A DNA stretch of 64,000 bases, taken from assembly GCF_001425045.1 (NCBI RefSeq), contig NZ_LMDJ01000036.1:1-64000 (forward strand). Direction: 5' to 3'. Numbering within the stretch: the stretch's first letter is position 1; each line of letters opens with the position of its first letter. Positions 16,991 through 25,854 of the stretch are shown in pieces. The notes under the pieces were generated by a model. That model was not told the origin of the DNA. It searched no databases and worked only from the letters and a program-made list of their open reading frames with translations. This DNA comes from Massilia sp. Root351 (lineage in GTDB: Bacteria; Pseudomonadota; Gammaproteobacteria; Burkholderiales; Burkholderiaceae_D). The translations under genes were made by a program, and so were the position numbers.

Positions 16991-18132
16991 TACTTCACTT
17001 CCTTGGGCACTGGCGAGGACACCTGCTTGCCGCGCTTGAACGCAGCCCACAGCACGCGCGGATGATAGCGGTGATTCACATTCAGGCGCCACACGAACAG
17101 CAGCGCCACCACGGTAGCCAGTGCCAGGTGCAGCGGCCACCAGGACAAGGCAAAACTCACGCGGCCCTCGCGCACGCTGGCCTCCAACACTTTGACCAGG
17201 TTGTTATAGCTGAAGAAGATCAGCAAGGCCACGATCAGGTTGGACGAGCTGCCCGCGCGCGGGTTGACGAAACCGAGCGGGATGGCCAGCAGCGGCAGCA
17301 GCAAGCAGGTGATCGGCAGCGCAATGCGCCACAGGATTTCGCCCTGGATGGCGGGCCCGCTGCCCTTGAACAGCTCCGCGCTCGGCATCGCGTCCACGCC
17401 TTGCGCAGCACCCAGCTCCTGCGACTTGCTGGCCACGCGCATGCTGTAGCGCTCGAACTCCATGGTCTGCACGTCGGCGCTGCCGGGCGCGCCCAGATAG
17501 CGGCGGCCGTTCTTCAGCACCAGGTAGCGGTCGCCCTCGGGCGTGGTGGTGATCACGCCTTCTTTGGCCACCACGGTGGCGGTGCCTTTCGCGTCCACCG
17601 TATTGACGAACACGTTGTGCACCACGGCGCTCTGGCCGGACACGCCTTCGACAAAGAAAATCCGGTTGGCCGACGCCGACTCGCGGAACTGGCCCGGCGA
17701 CACCTGCTGCAGGTCTTCGCGCTTCTGGAAGCGCTGCGTGTACTCGCTGCTCTTCTGCTTGGCCCACGGCGTGGCGTAGAAGCTGAGCACCCCGGTCACC
17801 AGCACGATGGGCAGGATGAAGGTCAGCACCGGGCGGATCCAGCGCGCCAGGCTCAGGCCGGAAGCGAACCACACCACCATCTCGGAATCGCGGTAACTGC
17901 GGGTGACCACCATCAGCACTGAAATAAAGCTGGTGAGGATCAGGACAGTTGGCAGATAATTCAGGGCCGCGAACGCTATCAGCGCGACCACGTCGCTCGA
18001 TGCGACCCTGCCGCCGGCGGCTCTGCCGAGGATGTTGATCAGGGCCCAGGTGACGATTAGGGAGAACAGCACCGTGAAGGTTGCCCCGGCAGCACTGGCC
18101 AACTCGCGTTGAAGGGCACGTTGAAAAATCAT
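16990..18132 (-). CDS. lptF: LPS export ABC transporter permease LptF
   Basis: Partner permease of LptG, 380 residues, YjgP family. The usual opening MIFQRALQRELASAAGATF precedes the first membrane helix. A periplasmic jellyroll (about 105-260, with FFVEGVSGQSAVVHNVFV) is followed by three or more C-terminal helices. First gene of its operon, divergent from pepA with 60 bases between, as in many proteobacteria. Coupled to lptG by stop/start overlap. Confidence 0.94.
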   Translation of the reverse strand: MIFQRALQRELASAAGATFTVLFSLIVTWALINILGRAAGGRVASSDVVALIAFAALNYLPTVLILTSFISVLMVVTRSYRDSEMVVWFASGLSLARWIRPVLTFILPIVLVTGVLSFYATPWAKQKSSEYTQRFQKREDLQQVSPGQFRESASANRIFFVEGVSGQSAVVHNVFVNTVDAKGTATVVAKEGVITTTPEGDRYLVLKNGRRYLGAPGSADVQTMEFERYSMRVASKSQELGAAQGVDAMPSAELFKGSGPAIQGEILWRIALPITCLLLPLLAIPLGFVNPRAGSSSNLIVALLIFFSYNNLVKVLEASVREGRVSFALSWWPLHLALATVVALLFVWRLNVNHRYHPRVLWAAFKRGKQVSSPVPKEVK

Positions 18133-18192
18133 TCGAAGTTTATAATTCGGTCGTCAAGTTAAGTAAGAACCAAGCCTACACGGAGAAATCTA

Positions 18193-19686
18193 ATGGACTT
18201 TAGCATAAAAGCATTCGACGCAAAAAACACCATTGCGTCCGCCAAGACCGGCTGCATCGCCGTCGCGGTATTCGAAAACAAGAAGCTTTCGCAAGCGGCC
18301 AAGGCCCTCGACAGTGCGGGTGAAATCACGGCTGCGCTGAAGTCCGGCGACATTACCGGCAAGCCGGGTACGGCCCTGCTGCTGCGCGGCCTGAAAGGCG
18401 CCGCCGCCGAGCGCGTGCTGCTGATCGGCCTGGGCGCCGACGAAGCCGTCGGCGAGAAAAGCTTCGCCTCCGGCGTACAGGCTGCGGTCAAGGCGTTTTC
18501 CTCCCTGGGCGCGGCGGACGCCATTATCGCACTACCGCTGGAAGAAGTGAAAGAGCGCGACGCGGCGTGGGCCATCCGCACCGTGGTGCAGGCCGGCCGC
18601 GAGAGCATCTACCGCACCGACAGCCAGAAGAGCAAGAAAGACCCGGCCCCGGCCGGCGTGAAGAAGGTGGCGCTGGCCGTGGCCAACACCGCCGCCAACA
18701 AGCTGGCGCTGGCGCAAGCGATCGCGATCGCCAACGGCATGGAGCTGACCAAGGACCTGGGCAACCTGTCGGCCAACGTCTGCACCCCGACCTACCTGGC
18801 CAACACCGCCAAGAAACTGGCCAAGGACCATGGCTTCGACGTCGAGATCCTGGACCGCAAGCAGCTCGAAGCACTGAAGATGGGCAGCTTCCTGTCCGTC
18901 ACCAACGGCAGCGAGCAGCCGCCCAAGTTCATCGTCCTCAAGCACAAGGGCGGCAAGGCCAAGGACGCGCCTGTGGTGCTGGTCGGTAAAGGCATCACGT
19001 TCGACACCGGCGGCATTTCGATCAAGGCCGGTCCCGGCATGGACGAGATGAAGTACGACATGTGCGGCGCCGCCTCGGTACTGGGCACCTTCCGCGCCAT
19101 CGGCGAGATGGGCCTGAAATCGAACGTGGTGGGCATTATCGCCGCCTGCGAGAACATGCCTTCCGGCCGCGCCACCAAGCCGGGTGACATTGTCAGCTCC
19201 ATGAACGGCCTGACCATCGAAATCCTGAACACCGACGCCGAAGGCCGCCTGGTGCTGTGCGACGCGCTGACCTACGCCGAACGCTTCAACCCGGCCGCGG
19301 TGATCGACATCGCCACCCTGACCGGCGCCTGCATCGTGGCCCTGGGCCACCACAACAGCGGCCTGTTCACGCGCGACGACGACGCCCACAACGCGCTGGC
19401 AGCCGAGCTGATGGCTGCCGGCAAGGCCAGCGGCGACACCGCATGGCGCCTGCCGATCGGCGAGCAGTACAACGAACAGCTGAAGTCCAACTTCGCCGAC
19501 CTGGCCAATATCGGCACCCCGGGCGGCGCCTCGTGCACCGCGGCGGCCTTCCTGGAAAACTTCACCCGCAAGTACAACTGGGCCCACCTGGACATCGCCG
19601 GCACCGCCTGGAAGTCGGGCGGCGCCAAGGGCGCCACCGGCCGTCCGGTGCCGCTGCTGGCGAACTTCCTGATTAACCGCGCATAA
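18193..19686 (+). CDS. pepA: Leucyl aminopeptidase PepA (M17)
   Basis: Cytosolic hexameric aminopeptidase of 497 residues that removes N-terminal residues, especially Leu, using two metal ions. The family signature NTDAEGRLVL is at 346-355; metal-binding KGITFDTGGISIK and KYDMCGAASV come before it. An N-terminal macro-like domain spans about 1-160. ACGGAGAA lies shortly before the ATG, and a TATAAT at 18141-18146 may be its -10 box. It is divergent to lptF and ends in a good terminator. In enterobacteria PepA also binds DNA; that role here is unknown. Confidence 0.96.
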   Translation: MDFSIKAFDAKNTIASAKTGCIAVAVFENKKLSQAAKALDSAGEITAALKSGDITGKPGTALLLRGLKGAAAERVLLIGLGADEAVGEKSFASGVQAAVKAFSSLGAADAIIALPLEEVKERDAAWAIRTVVQAGRESIYRTDSQKSKKDPAPAGVKKVALAVANTAANKLALAQAIAIANGMELTKDLGNLSANVCTPTYLANTAKKLAKDHGFDVEILDRKQLEALKMGSFLSVTNGSEQPPKFIVLKHKGGKAKDAPVVLVGKGITFDTGGISIKAGPGMDEMKYDMCGAASVLGTFRAIGEMGLKSNVVGIIAACENMPSGRATKPGDIVSSMNGLTIEILNTDAEGRLVLCDALTYAERFNPAAVIDIATLTGACIVALGHHNSGLFTRDDDAHNALAAELMAAGKASGDTAWRLPIGEQYNEQLKSNFADLANIGTPGGASCTAAAFLENFTRKYNWAHLDIAGTAWKSGGAKGATGRPVPLLANFLINRA

Positions 19687-19691
19687 AAAAC

Positions 19692-19713
19692 AAACGGGCC
19701 GCAAGGCCCGTTT
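19692..19713. terminator. Terminator downstream of pepA
   Basis: 9-bp stem AAACGGGCC / GGCCCGTTT with a GCAA loop, followed by TTCTTATT on the plus strand and preceded by an A-run. It can serve pepA and the convergent lipoprotein gene. Confidence 0.8.
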
Positions 19714-19718
19714 CTTAT

Positions 19719-20183
19719 TCAGTACACCGCGCGTCCCGCATCCGGCCCATTCTGACCGGGCGCCGGCTGGAAGCGCTTCATCTCCACCGTCAGCACATCC
19801 GGGTAATCGAAGCCCTGCCCCGTGTTGCGGTCGACCAGCACGCCGATACCGGCCGTCAGGACCACATTGCCCCACAGCGTACTGTTCTGTTTGGAATTGA
19901 TTTTCTCGTCGGCCCAGGCCGCGTTGTCCAGGCGACAGTCCACGCGCAGCTGGCCCTTGCTCTTGCGGATGGCAAGCCGCGCCGGGGTGGTGACGAACCA
20001 TTTGCCGGCGTCGTTCTGCAGGATGCAGCCGGCGCCGGCCACCTCGCGGTGGTCGAGCACGGTCTGCACCAGCACGCGCTGGCTGGGCGCTTCGGTCAGG
20101 GTGCCGCAGCCTGCCAGCATGGCCATGGCGGCTGAGCCGGCAAGAACGGCAACGACCGCTATCCGTGACATGTCAGTCCGCAT
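19719..20183 (-). CDS. Uncharacterised lipoprotein
   Basis: Small exported lipoprotein of 154 residues. The signal sequence ends in a lipobox (MLAGCGTL, Cys about residue 26). No family is recognised. The mature part is a soluble beta-rich domain with two further cysteines (GAGCILQ and RVDCRLD) that could form a disulfide. A hydrophobic stretch WGNVVLTAGIGVLVDRNTG near residue 110 resembles the glycine-zipper-like region of small envelope proteins. The start at 20183 has AAAGGAGCG in front; an inner ATG (20171) does not. It converges on pepA. Confidence 0.78.
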   Translation of the reverse strand: MRTDMSRIAVVAVLAGSAAMAMLAGCGTLTEAPSQRVLVQTVLDHREVAGAGCILQNDAGKWFVTTPARLAIRKSKGQLRVDCRLDNAAWADEKINSKQNSTLWGNVVLTAGIGVLVDRNTGQGFDYPDVLTVEMKRFQPAPGQNGPDAGRAVY

Positions 20184-20262
20184 GTCGCTCCTTTAGGCAA
20201 GGCGGCAGAGCCCCGAGGCAGCACCTGGCGGCGCTGCCCGTCCGTGGCCCGCCGCCGGCGTA

Positions 20263-20676
20263 TCAGCGCTCGATAGCCTTGCTGTCCACTGCGCGCTCCA
20301 TGGCTTTCGGCTTGGACGGCTGCTTCAGGCTTTGGATCACCTGGAGAATGTCTTCCATGCCCGACTCGCCATTCAGCCGCGAAAACGCGTCCAGTACTTC
20401 ATTCAGCACCTGGTTGCGAACCACCGCTTCGTCCTGCCCCAAGGCCGGAACGCGCTGCAAGCCCGGTCCACGCGCAGCAGCGGCTTTCTCGGCGGCAGCT
20501 GCTTCCTTCTGCGCTGCCGTCTTTCGCCCCGCCGGCGTTTTGCCGTGCTCCAGCGCCGCCTGCCAGATCACCCAGCGGCGTTGCGTTTCGAATACCAGGT
20601 ACTCTTCTGGTTTGTCCTCGCGGCGGCGCACGATGTGGCCATCGCGCTGCGCCCATGCTTCAAATGCAGATCGCAT
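20263..20676 (-). CDS. Uncharacterised protein with charged Ala-rich linker
   Basis: Product of 137 residues, not recognised with certainty. The first 45 residues (FEAWAQRDGHIVRRRE and RRWVIWQAALEHGK) resemble a short Trp-containing module I have seen in phage-related and hypothetical proteins. A Lys/Ala/Glu-rich linker (about 45-70) and a helical C-terminal region (NQVLNEVLDAFSRLNG) follow. No signal peptide or membrane segment. The start has AAAGGAC about seven bases upstream. It is a short solitary gene beside the AT-rich gap. Confidence 0.62.
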   Translation of the reverse strand: MRSAFEAWAQRDGHIVRRREDKPEEYLVFETQRRWVIWQAALEHGKTPAGRKTAAQKEAAAAEKAAAARGPGLQRVPALGQDEAVVRNQVLNEVLDAFSRLNGESGMEDILQVIQSLKQPSKPKAMERAVDSKAIER

Positions 20677-20689
20677 TTCAGTCCTTTAC

Positions 20690-21036
20690 AAATGCTTCGC
20701 GCATATCTCACTGTTTAAACAACAACTATTTCCCAATAGTACCATTTCTTGACGCGTTCCAACACGATTCTAACTTTTTTTGCATCAAAAGTGTTGCTTC
20801 ATGGAAAATTCAGTGTCATCCCGAGTTCTTTAAGTATATTTCTGTTTTCGGCTGCCGTTTATGGAATATTAGTACCAATTTGATAACAATGAAGCACTAT
20901 CGGCAATTATTTTTCATATTGTTACATTTTGCAAACAGCTTGCTGATCAATAGTTCGATTCCACTGGCTTTTTTTTGCCAGCGCGTAGTTTGCCGCGTTG
21001 GGAAATTTCCGCCAACACAATAGGACTGCCTGGATG
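20690..21036. other. AT-rich intergenic segment, no gene seen
   Basis: About 350 bases clearly lower in GC than the rest of the window, with many T-runs. Small dyads are present: TGGC-T8-GCCA near 20965-20980 and GTTGG/CCAAC around 20998-21016. I find no convincing reading frame or RNA gene. It borders a double gene remnant, so it may be leftover from a past insertion or deletion. Confidence 0.5.
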
Positions 21037-21045
21037 AAAAAGAAA

Positions 21046-21063
21046 AGCCCGCGCAAGCGGGCT
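21046..21063 (-). terminator. Terminator of the monooxygenase remnant
   Basis: Stem AGCCCGC / GCGGGCT with a GCAA loop; on the minus strand it is followed by TTTCTTTTT. It lies 28 bases past the remnant's stop codon, showing that the 3' end of the old gene is intact. Confidence 0.75.
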
Positions 21064-21090
21064 GGGTGGGTTTCCTCGCTGTTTCGTTCA

Positions 21091-21282
21091 TTACTGGCGG
21101 AAAATCTCCACCCGGCGGGCCTCGAGCAGCGGCAATACCGGCCCCACCACCAGCGCATGATAGTGGCCGGACTGCTTGTGCGCCTCCAGCGCCGCCTCGT
21201 CGCGGTAGCGCTCGATCAGCAGCAGGGAGCCGGGCGCCTCCACACCCCGGTACACTTCGTAGCCCAGGCAACCCGGCTCAGC
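21091..21282 (-). pseudogene. Antibiotic biosynthesis monooxygenase (ABM) family, C-terminal remnant
   Basis: Only the last 63 codons of an ABM/YgiN-like quinol monooxygenase remain. EPGCLGYEVYRG, LLLIERYRDEAALEAHKQS and HYHALVV are hallmark stretches, and the stop and terminator are kept. Upstream of 21282 the frame stays open but turns into unrelated Gly/His/Arg-rich sequence that is the antisense of a LysR remnant. The first third of the ABM domain, the start codon and the promoter are missing. It reads as a truncated gene rather than a short functional one. Confidence 0.75.
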
Positions 21283-21588
21283 TGGGTGGCGTATCCACCC
21301 ACCCAGCGCTCGCTGACGGCGCGCGCCGGCGGACAGGAAGTGCAGATCCCCGTGCGCGGCGACGTGGTGACCGACAGCGCGGCGGCCCGGCTGGCCTTCG
21401 TGCTGGCTGGCGAAGGCGTGGCACGCCTGCCAGCCTACGACGCGGCCGCGCTGATCGCCTCGGGCGACCTGATCCATCTGCTGCCGGAAGTGCAAACCGC
21501 CCCGCTGGAGATCTACCTGGTGCACTCGCAGCGCATCGGTCCCAGCGCGCAGTTGCTGCGCGAATTCCTGCTCGGCGCATTCGGTTAG
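21274..21588 (+). pseudogene. LysR-type regulator, C-terminal remnant
   Basis: About 104 codons matching the end of a LysR-family substrate-binding domain. LSWVAYPPT, VPVRGD-like (IPVRGDVVTDSAA), LAFVLAGEGVARLPAY and SAQLLREFLL are typical. The helix-turn-helix and first half of the effector domain are absent. The frame upstream of 21274 is the antisense of the monooxygenase remnant. Regulators of this type usually sit divergent to the enzyme they control, so a single deletion across the shared promoter would leave exactly this pair of 3' ends. Confidence 0.75.
21281..21307. repeat. Inverted repeat at the pseudogene junction
   Basis: 9-bp arms GCTGGGTGG (21281-21289) and CCACCCAGC (21299-21307) around 9 bases, exactly where the two truncated genes meet. 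GCTGGGTGG also occurs at 21061. It may be the footprint of the event that joined the two remnants. Confidence 0.55.
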
Positions 21589-21624
21589 AATGCCGGATCT
21601 GATTTACGTGAAAAGACACTACAC

Positions 21625-22392
21625 ATGAAACTCGCCACCTGGAACGTCAACTCGCTCAACGTCCGCCTGCCCCACGTCCTGAAATGGCTGGATGAGAACC
21701 CGGTCGACGTGCTGTGCATCCAAGAGACCAAGCTGACGGATGACAAATTCCCGACGGCGGCAATCGAGGCGGCTGGCTACCACGTGATCTTCAGCGGCCA
21801 GAAGACCTACAACGGCGTAGCCATCCTGTCCAAGCTGCCGATGACGGACGTGGTGCACAACAACCCGCACTACGAGGACGCGCAGCAGCGCATCCTGGCC
21901 GCCACCATCGACGGCGTGCGCGTGGTGTGCGCCTACGTGCCGAACGGCCAGGCCGTGGGCACCGACAAGTACGAGTACAAGCTGGGCTGGCTGGCCTCCT
22001 TCCGCCACTGGCTGGAACTGGAAGCGGCGCTCCATCCGAACCTGGCGGTGCTGGGCGACTACAATATCGCCCCCGACGACCGCGACGTGCACGACCCGGT
22101 GCTGTGGGCCGGCCAGGTGCTGTGCTCGGAGCCGGAGCGCGCCGCGCTGCAGGCGCTGTTTGCGCTGGGCCTGGCGGACTCGTTCCGCATGTTCGAGCAG
22201 GCCGAGAAGACCTTCAGCTGGTGGGATTACCGCATGCTGGGCTTCCAGAAGAACAAGGGCGTGCGCATCGACCATATCCTGCTGTCGCCGCCGCTGGCCG
22301 CGCGCTGCACCGCCTGCGTAGTGGACCGCGCGCCGCGCAAGTGGGAGCAGCCGTCCGACCACGCGCCGGTGGTCGCCACGCTCAGCGACTAG
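21625..22392 (+). CDS. xthA: Exodeoxyribonuclease III
   Basis: AP endonuclease and 3'-5' exonuclease of base-excision repair, 255 residues, single endonuclease/exonuclease/phosphatase domain. Active-site motifs are in order: LATWNVNSLNVR, the metal ligand Glu in CIQETKL, VLGDYNIAPDDRDVHDP and the C-terminal SDHAPVVATL catalytic His. A TAGAAT near 21586 is a possible -10. It stands alone, with the GGDEF/EAL gene converging on it only nine bases away. Confidence 0.95.
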   Translation: MKLATWNVNSLNVRLPHVLKWLDENPVDVLCIQETKLTDDKFPTAAIEAAGYHVIFSGQKTYNGVAILSKLPMTDVVHNNPHYEDAQQRILAATIDGVRVVCAYVPNGQAVGTDKYEYKLGWLASFRHWLELEAALHPNLAVLGDYNIAPDDRDVHDPVLWAGQVLCSEPERAALQALFALGLADSFRMFEQAEKTFSWWDYRMLGFQKNKGVRIDHILLSPPLAARCTACVVDRAPRKWEQPSDHAPVVATLSD

Positions 22393-22401
22393 GCCGTTTA
22401 G

Positions 22402-25400
22402 TCAGCTCAGCCGCTCCAGCATGTGCTGCGCGTTTTCGTGCGGCACCGGCTGCGAGAACAGATAGCCTTGCGCGTACTGGCAGCCCTGCTGCTGCAGCAG
22501 GGCGAACTGGGCTTCCGTCTCCACCCCTTCCGCCACCACCGGCATCTGCAGGCTGTCCGACAGCGCGATGATGGCCGCCACGATGGCGCGGTCTTCCGCG
22601 CTGTGCTCCAGGTCCTTGATGAAGGCGCGGTCGATCTTGATCTTCCTCACCGGGAAGCGCTTCAGGTAGGCCAGGCTGGAGTAGCCGGTGCCGAAATCGT
22701 CGATCGACAGGCGGATCCCCATCGCGTTGATCTGCCCCAGGATCTCCAGCGTATGCTCGCCGTGCTGCATCAGCGCCGTTTCCGTGATCTCGAACTCGAT
22801 CATGGCCGGGTCGATGCCGGTTTCGTCCAGGATGCGGCGCACCGATTCCACCAGGCCGCGGTGCATGAACTGGCGCGCCGACAGGTTCACCGCCAGCGGC
22901 ACCGGCTGCAGCCCCATTTTCAGCCATTCCATGCTCTGCTCGCAGGCGCGCCGCATCACCCATTCGCCGATCGGCACGATCATGCCGTTTTCCTCGATCA
23001 GCGGGATGAAGCTGTCCGGCATCACCAGGCCCAGGCCCGGCCTGCGCCAGCGCAGCAGCACCTCCATGGCGTGCACGCGGCGCGTGGCAATGTCCATGAT
23101 GGGCTGGAAGTGCGGCTCGAACTGGCCCAGCGCCAGCGCGCTGCGCAGGCTGTTCTCCAGTTCGAAATGCTGGGCCGCCGACACGTTCATCTTCTGCGTG
23201 AAGAACTGGTAGTTGTTGCGGCCGGAAGCCTTGGCGTGGTACATGGCGCCGTCGGCGTGCCGCATCAGTGTCTCCACGTCCTCGCCGTCGTCCGGGAACA
23301 CGCAAATGCCGATCGACGGCGTGATGTGCAGCATGCGCCCTTCCAGCGGGAAGGGCACGGCCAGCGCCTCGATGATCTTCTCGGCCACCCGGCTGGCTTC
23401 CTCGATGGAGCGGATGCCCGGCACCAGCACCACGAATTCGTCGCCGCCCAGGCGCGCCACGGTGTCGCTGGCGCGCACCGCGCGGCACAGCCTGCTGGCC
23501 ACTTCCTTGAGCAGCTGGTCGCCGGTCAGATGGCCCAGCGAATCGTTGATGGTCTTGAAACGGTCCAGGTCCAGGAACATCACGGCCAGGCGCCGGTCCG
23601 AGCGCTGCGCGGCCAGCATGGCGCGGTCCAGGCGGTCGGCCAGCAGGGCACGGTTGGGCAGGCCGGTCAGGCTGTCGTGGTAGGCCATGTGGTGCACCCT
23701 TGCCTCGGCCTGGCGCCGCTCCACGATCTCGCCCTGCAGCTGCGCGTTGGCGCCGGCCAGTTCGGCGGTGCGTTCGAGCACCCGCACTTCCAGTTCGTCG
23801 CGCGCCTGGCGCACCGCTTCGGCGTCGGCGCGGCGCGCTGTGATGTCGTCCACCAGCCATACCGAGCGGCCGTTGGGCTGCGCCATGTCGAACGGGCGGC
23901 CGGACAGGCGCGCCCAGAAGCGGCTGCCGTCCTTGCGCACCAGCTGGTACTCGGAAGTGTTGACGTGGCCGGCCTGGAAATCGCGCGCGGTTTCCTTGCG
24001 CGCCGCGTCCCAGGCCTGCAGGTCGGGGTAGAAGGCCTGCACGCTCAGGTTGTTCATTTCGCCCGGCGCATAGCCGAACAGCTCTTCCATCTTGGCGTTG
24101 CAGCGCAGGTTGTAGCCGCCCTCGCACACCGAGATGCCCAGCACCGCGCTGTCCAGGATCGCCTGGTTTTCCAGCAGCGCGTTGCGCAGCGATTCCTCGG
24201 CCAGCTTTTGTTCGGTGCGATCCTCGGCGATCCAGATGGTGCCCTGGCTCGGGTCGTCCGGATTGACCACGTAGGCGATCAGCTGGGCCCAGAAGGTGGT
24301 GTTGTCCTTGCGCCGCATTTCCACTTCGGTCAGGAAGGGCTTGCCCACCATCAGGAAGGGGGTGGCGGCAGCGCCCAGGCGCTCGTAGGCGTCCTGCGTG
24401 GGGTAGAGCGACATGCCGGGCAAGCCCAGGCCCTCGTCGCCGTCGTAGCGGAACATCTCGGCGAAGCCGCGGTTGTAGCGCGTGATCACCCGGTTCTTGG
24501 TGAACAGGATGCTGATCGACGCGTTGGTCATGATGGCTTCGACTTCCATCTGCGTCTGGCGCGAGAGCGTGATGTCCTCCAGGATCCAGATGGTGCCGCC
24601 GTCGCCGCTTTCGTGGCTGATGGCCTGCGCGCGCACGCGGCACCACAGCAGGCTGCCGTCCTTGCGCTTGAACTGGAATTCCTTCTTTTCGAAAGGCAGG
24701 CCGCTGCCGAGCAGCGGGCCGGCTTCGCGGCCGAACTCCGCATACGCCTGCAGCGACGGGAACACCTCCACCGACGGCCGCCCATACATCTCGTCGCGCG
24801 TGTAGCCGAACATTTCGGCCATGCGCGGATTGCAGCTCAGCAGCGTCTGCGCCTTGGTGAACAGGATGCCGACCGAGGCGTTGTCCAGGATGGCGTTCTG
24901 TTCCATCAGCACCTTGCGCATGCTTTCCTCGGCCGCGCGCTGCTCGCTGATGTCCTCCACGATCCAGACCGTGCCCTCGGCGATGTCCGACGGGTCCAGC
25001 GAGCGCCCGTAGATGCGGCCCCAGAACAGCGCACCATCCTTGCGGCGCAGCTGCACTTCGGATTTGTAGGACTGGCCCTGCACCAGCAAGGGACGCGACT
25101 GCTCGGCCACGCGCAGGCGGATCTCGTCCGTGGCGTACAGCATGTTGCCGCTGGCCCCTTCCATCTCGTCGCGCGCGTAGCCGAACATTTCGGCCGCGCG
25201 GATATTGCATTCGATGATGAAGCCGGCCTTGCCGAAGATGATGCCAACCGCCGCGTTCTCGAGGATGGCCTGCTGTTCCAGCAGCGTCTTGCGCAGCGCG
25301 CGCTGGTCGCGCTGGAAGCTGCTGGTGTCGTGGAACACCAGGATGGCGCCGCCGGCCGCGCCTTCGCCCGGCAGCGGCTTGAGCGTGGCTTGCACCGGGA

Positions 25401-25677
25401 TGTACTGGCCGTCCGCGTGCGCCAGGCAGCTGTCCCACTTCAGCAGCGCGCCGGCGCCCGCCTCCAGCGCCTGCTTCAGCCGCGCGGCGCTGTCGGCGCG
25501 CGCGTGGCGCGCGAACACGTCGGCCGCCGGATGGCCCTGGGCGGCAAAGCCGAGCAACTGGTCCAGCTCCGGGCTGGATGCGAGCACCAGCCCGTCGCCG
25601 CCGCACGCGCACGCGGGCAGGCCGATCAGCAGCAAAGCCTCGGCCACGGAATCCGGATGGGGCGGAATACGACTCAT
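22402..25677 (-). CDS. Multi-PAS diguanylate cyclase/phosphodiesterase (GGDEF-EAL)
   Basis: Large cytosolic c-di-GMP protein, 1091 residues, with no membrane segment. Five PAS domains in tandem fill about residues 15-640, several with near-identical joints (RxLLxQxAILxNAxVGI and WIxEDxTEQ-type PAC ends). Then GGDEF (intact GGDEF at 744-748) and EAL (about 850-1090). The EAL motif reads EVLLRW, and the other catalytic parts (NLSARQF, FEITETALM, DDFGTGYSS) are present, so phosphodiesterase activity is plausible. The start is ATG at 25677; a GTG two codons upstream is less likely. It stands alone. Ligands of the PAS domains are unknown. Confidence 0.93.
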   Translation of the reverse strand: MSRIPPHPDSVAEALLLIGLPACACGGDGLVLASSPELDQLLGFAAQGHPAADVFARHARADSAARLKQALEAGAGALLKWDSCLAHADGQYIPVQATLKPLPGEGAAGGAILVFHDTSSFQRDQRALRKTLLEQQAILENAAVGIIFGKAGFIIECNIRAAEMFGYARDEMEGASGNMLYATDEIRLRVAEQSRPLLVQGQSYKSEVQLRRKDGALFWGRIYGRSLDPSDIAEGTVWIVEDISEQRAAEESMRKVLMEQNAILDNASVGILFTKAQTLLSCNPRMAEMFGYTRDEMYGRPSVEVFPSLQAYAEFGREAGPLLGSGLPFEKKEFQFKRKDGSLLWCRVRAQAISHESGDGGTIWILEDITLSRQTQMEVEAIMTNASISILFTKNRVITRYNRGFAEMFRYDGDEGLGLPGMSLYPTQDAYERLGAAATPFLMVGKPFLTEVEMRRKDNTTFWAQLIAYVVNPDDPSQGTIWIAEDRTEQKLAEESLRNALLENQAILDSAVLGISVCEGGYNLRCNAKMEELFGYAPGEMNNLSVQAFYPDLQAWDAARKETARDFQAGHVNTSEYQLVRKDGSRFWARLSGRPFDMAQPNGRSVWLVDDITARRADAEAVRQARDELEVRVLERTAELAGANAQLQGEIVERRQAEARVHHMAYHDSLTGLPNRALLADRLDRAMLAAQRSDRRLAVMFLDLDRFKTINDSLGHLTGDQLLKEVASRLCRAVRASDTVARLGGDEFVVLVPGIRSIEEASRVAEKIIEALAVPFPLEGRMLHITPSIGICVFPDDGEDVETLMRHADGAMYHAKASGRNNYQFFTQKMNVSAAQHFELENSLRSALALGQFEPHFQPIMDIATRRVHAMEVLLRWRRPGLGLVMPDSFIPLIEENGMIVPIGEWVMRRACEQSMEWLKMGLQPVPLAVNLSARQFMHRGLVESVRRILDETGIDPAMIEFEITETALMQHGEHTLEILGQINAMGIRLSIDDFGTGYSSLAYLKRFPVRKIKIDRAFIKDLEHSAEDRAIVAAIIALSDSLQMPVVAEGVETEAQFALLQQQGCQYAQGYLFSQPVPHENAQHMLERLS

Positions 25678-25796
25678 GTACACCTTGGCACCTTGTTAGA
25701 AACGATGCCTGTCTCCAGCGGCAGCGTAGTTGGCAGATCATAACCACAAACCGCCGTTATTGCCACCGGACTGCCCGACATCGCCCTCTAAAAGCG

Positions 25797-25823
25797 ACTA
25801 TGCCCGGTCTGGCCGGGCATAGT
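25797..25823 (-). terminator. Terminator of the actP transcript
   Basis: Perfect 11-bp stem ACTATGCCCGG / CCGGGCATAGT with a 5-base loop. On the minus strand it is followed by CGCTTTTAGAGG, a short T-run. It sits 32 bases past the actP stop. Confidence 0.75.
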
Positions 25824-25854
25824 TACAACAATACGCCTGAAACTGCCCGGCGTG

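Noticed and set aside
20998..21588. A complete 196-residue protein from the LysR frame
   Set aside because: Only the part after about 21274 resembles LysR; the rest is antisense to the monooxygenase remnant.
22402..25677. Inactive phosphodiesterase because of EVL instead of EAL
   Set aside because: The E and L positions are kept and the other catalytic motifs are intact, so loss of activity cannot be claimed.
22423..25743. Very long open frame antisense to the GGDEF/EAL gene
   Set aside because: GC-rich third positions keep the opposite frame open; the sense frame has clear PAS, GGDEF and EAL domains. The same applies to 35520-38390, 6356-8389 and 12515-14464.
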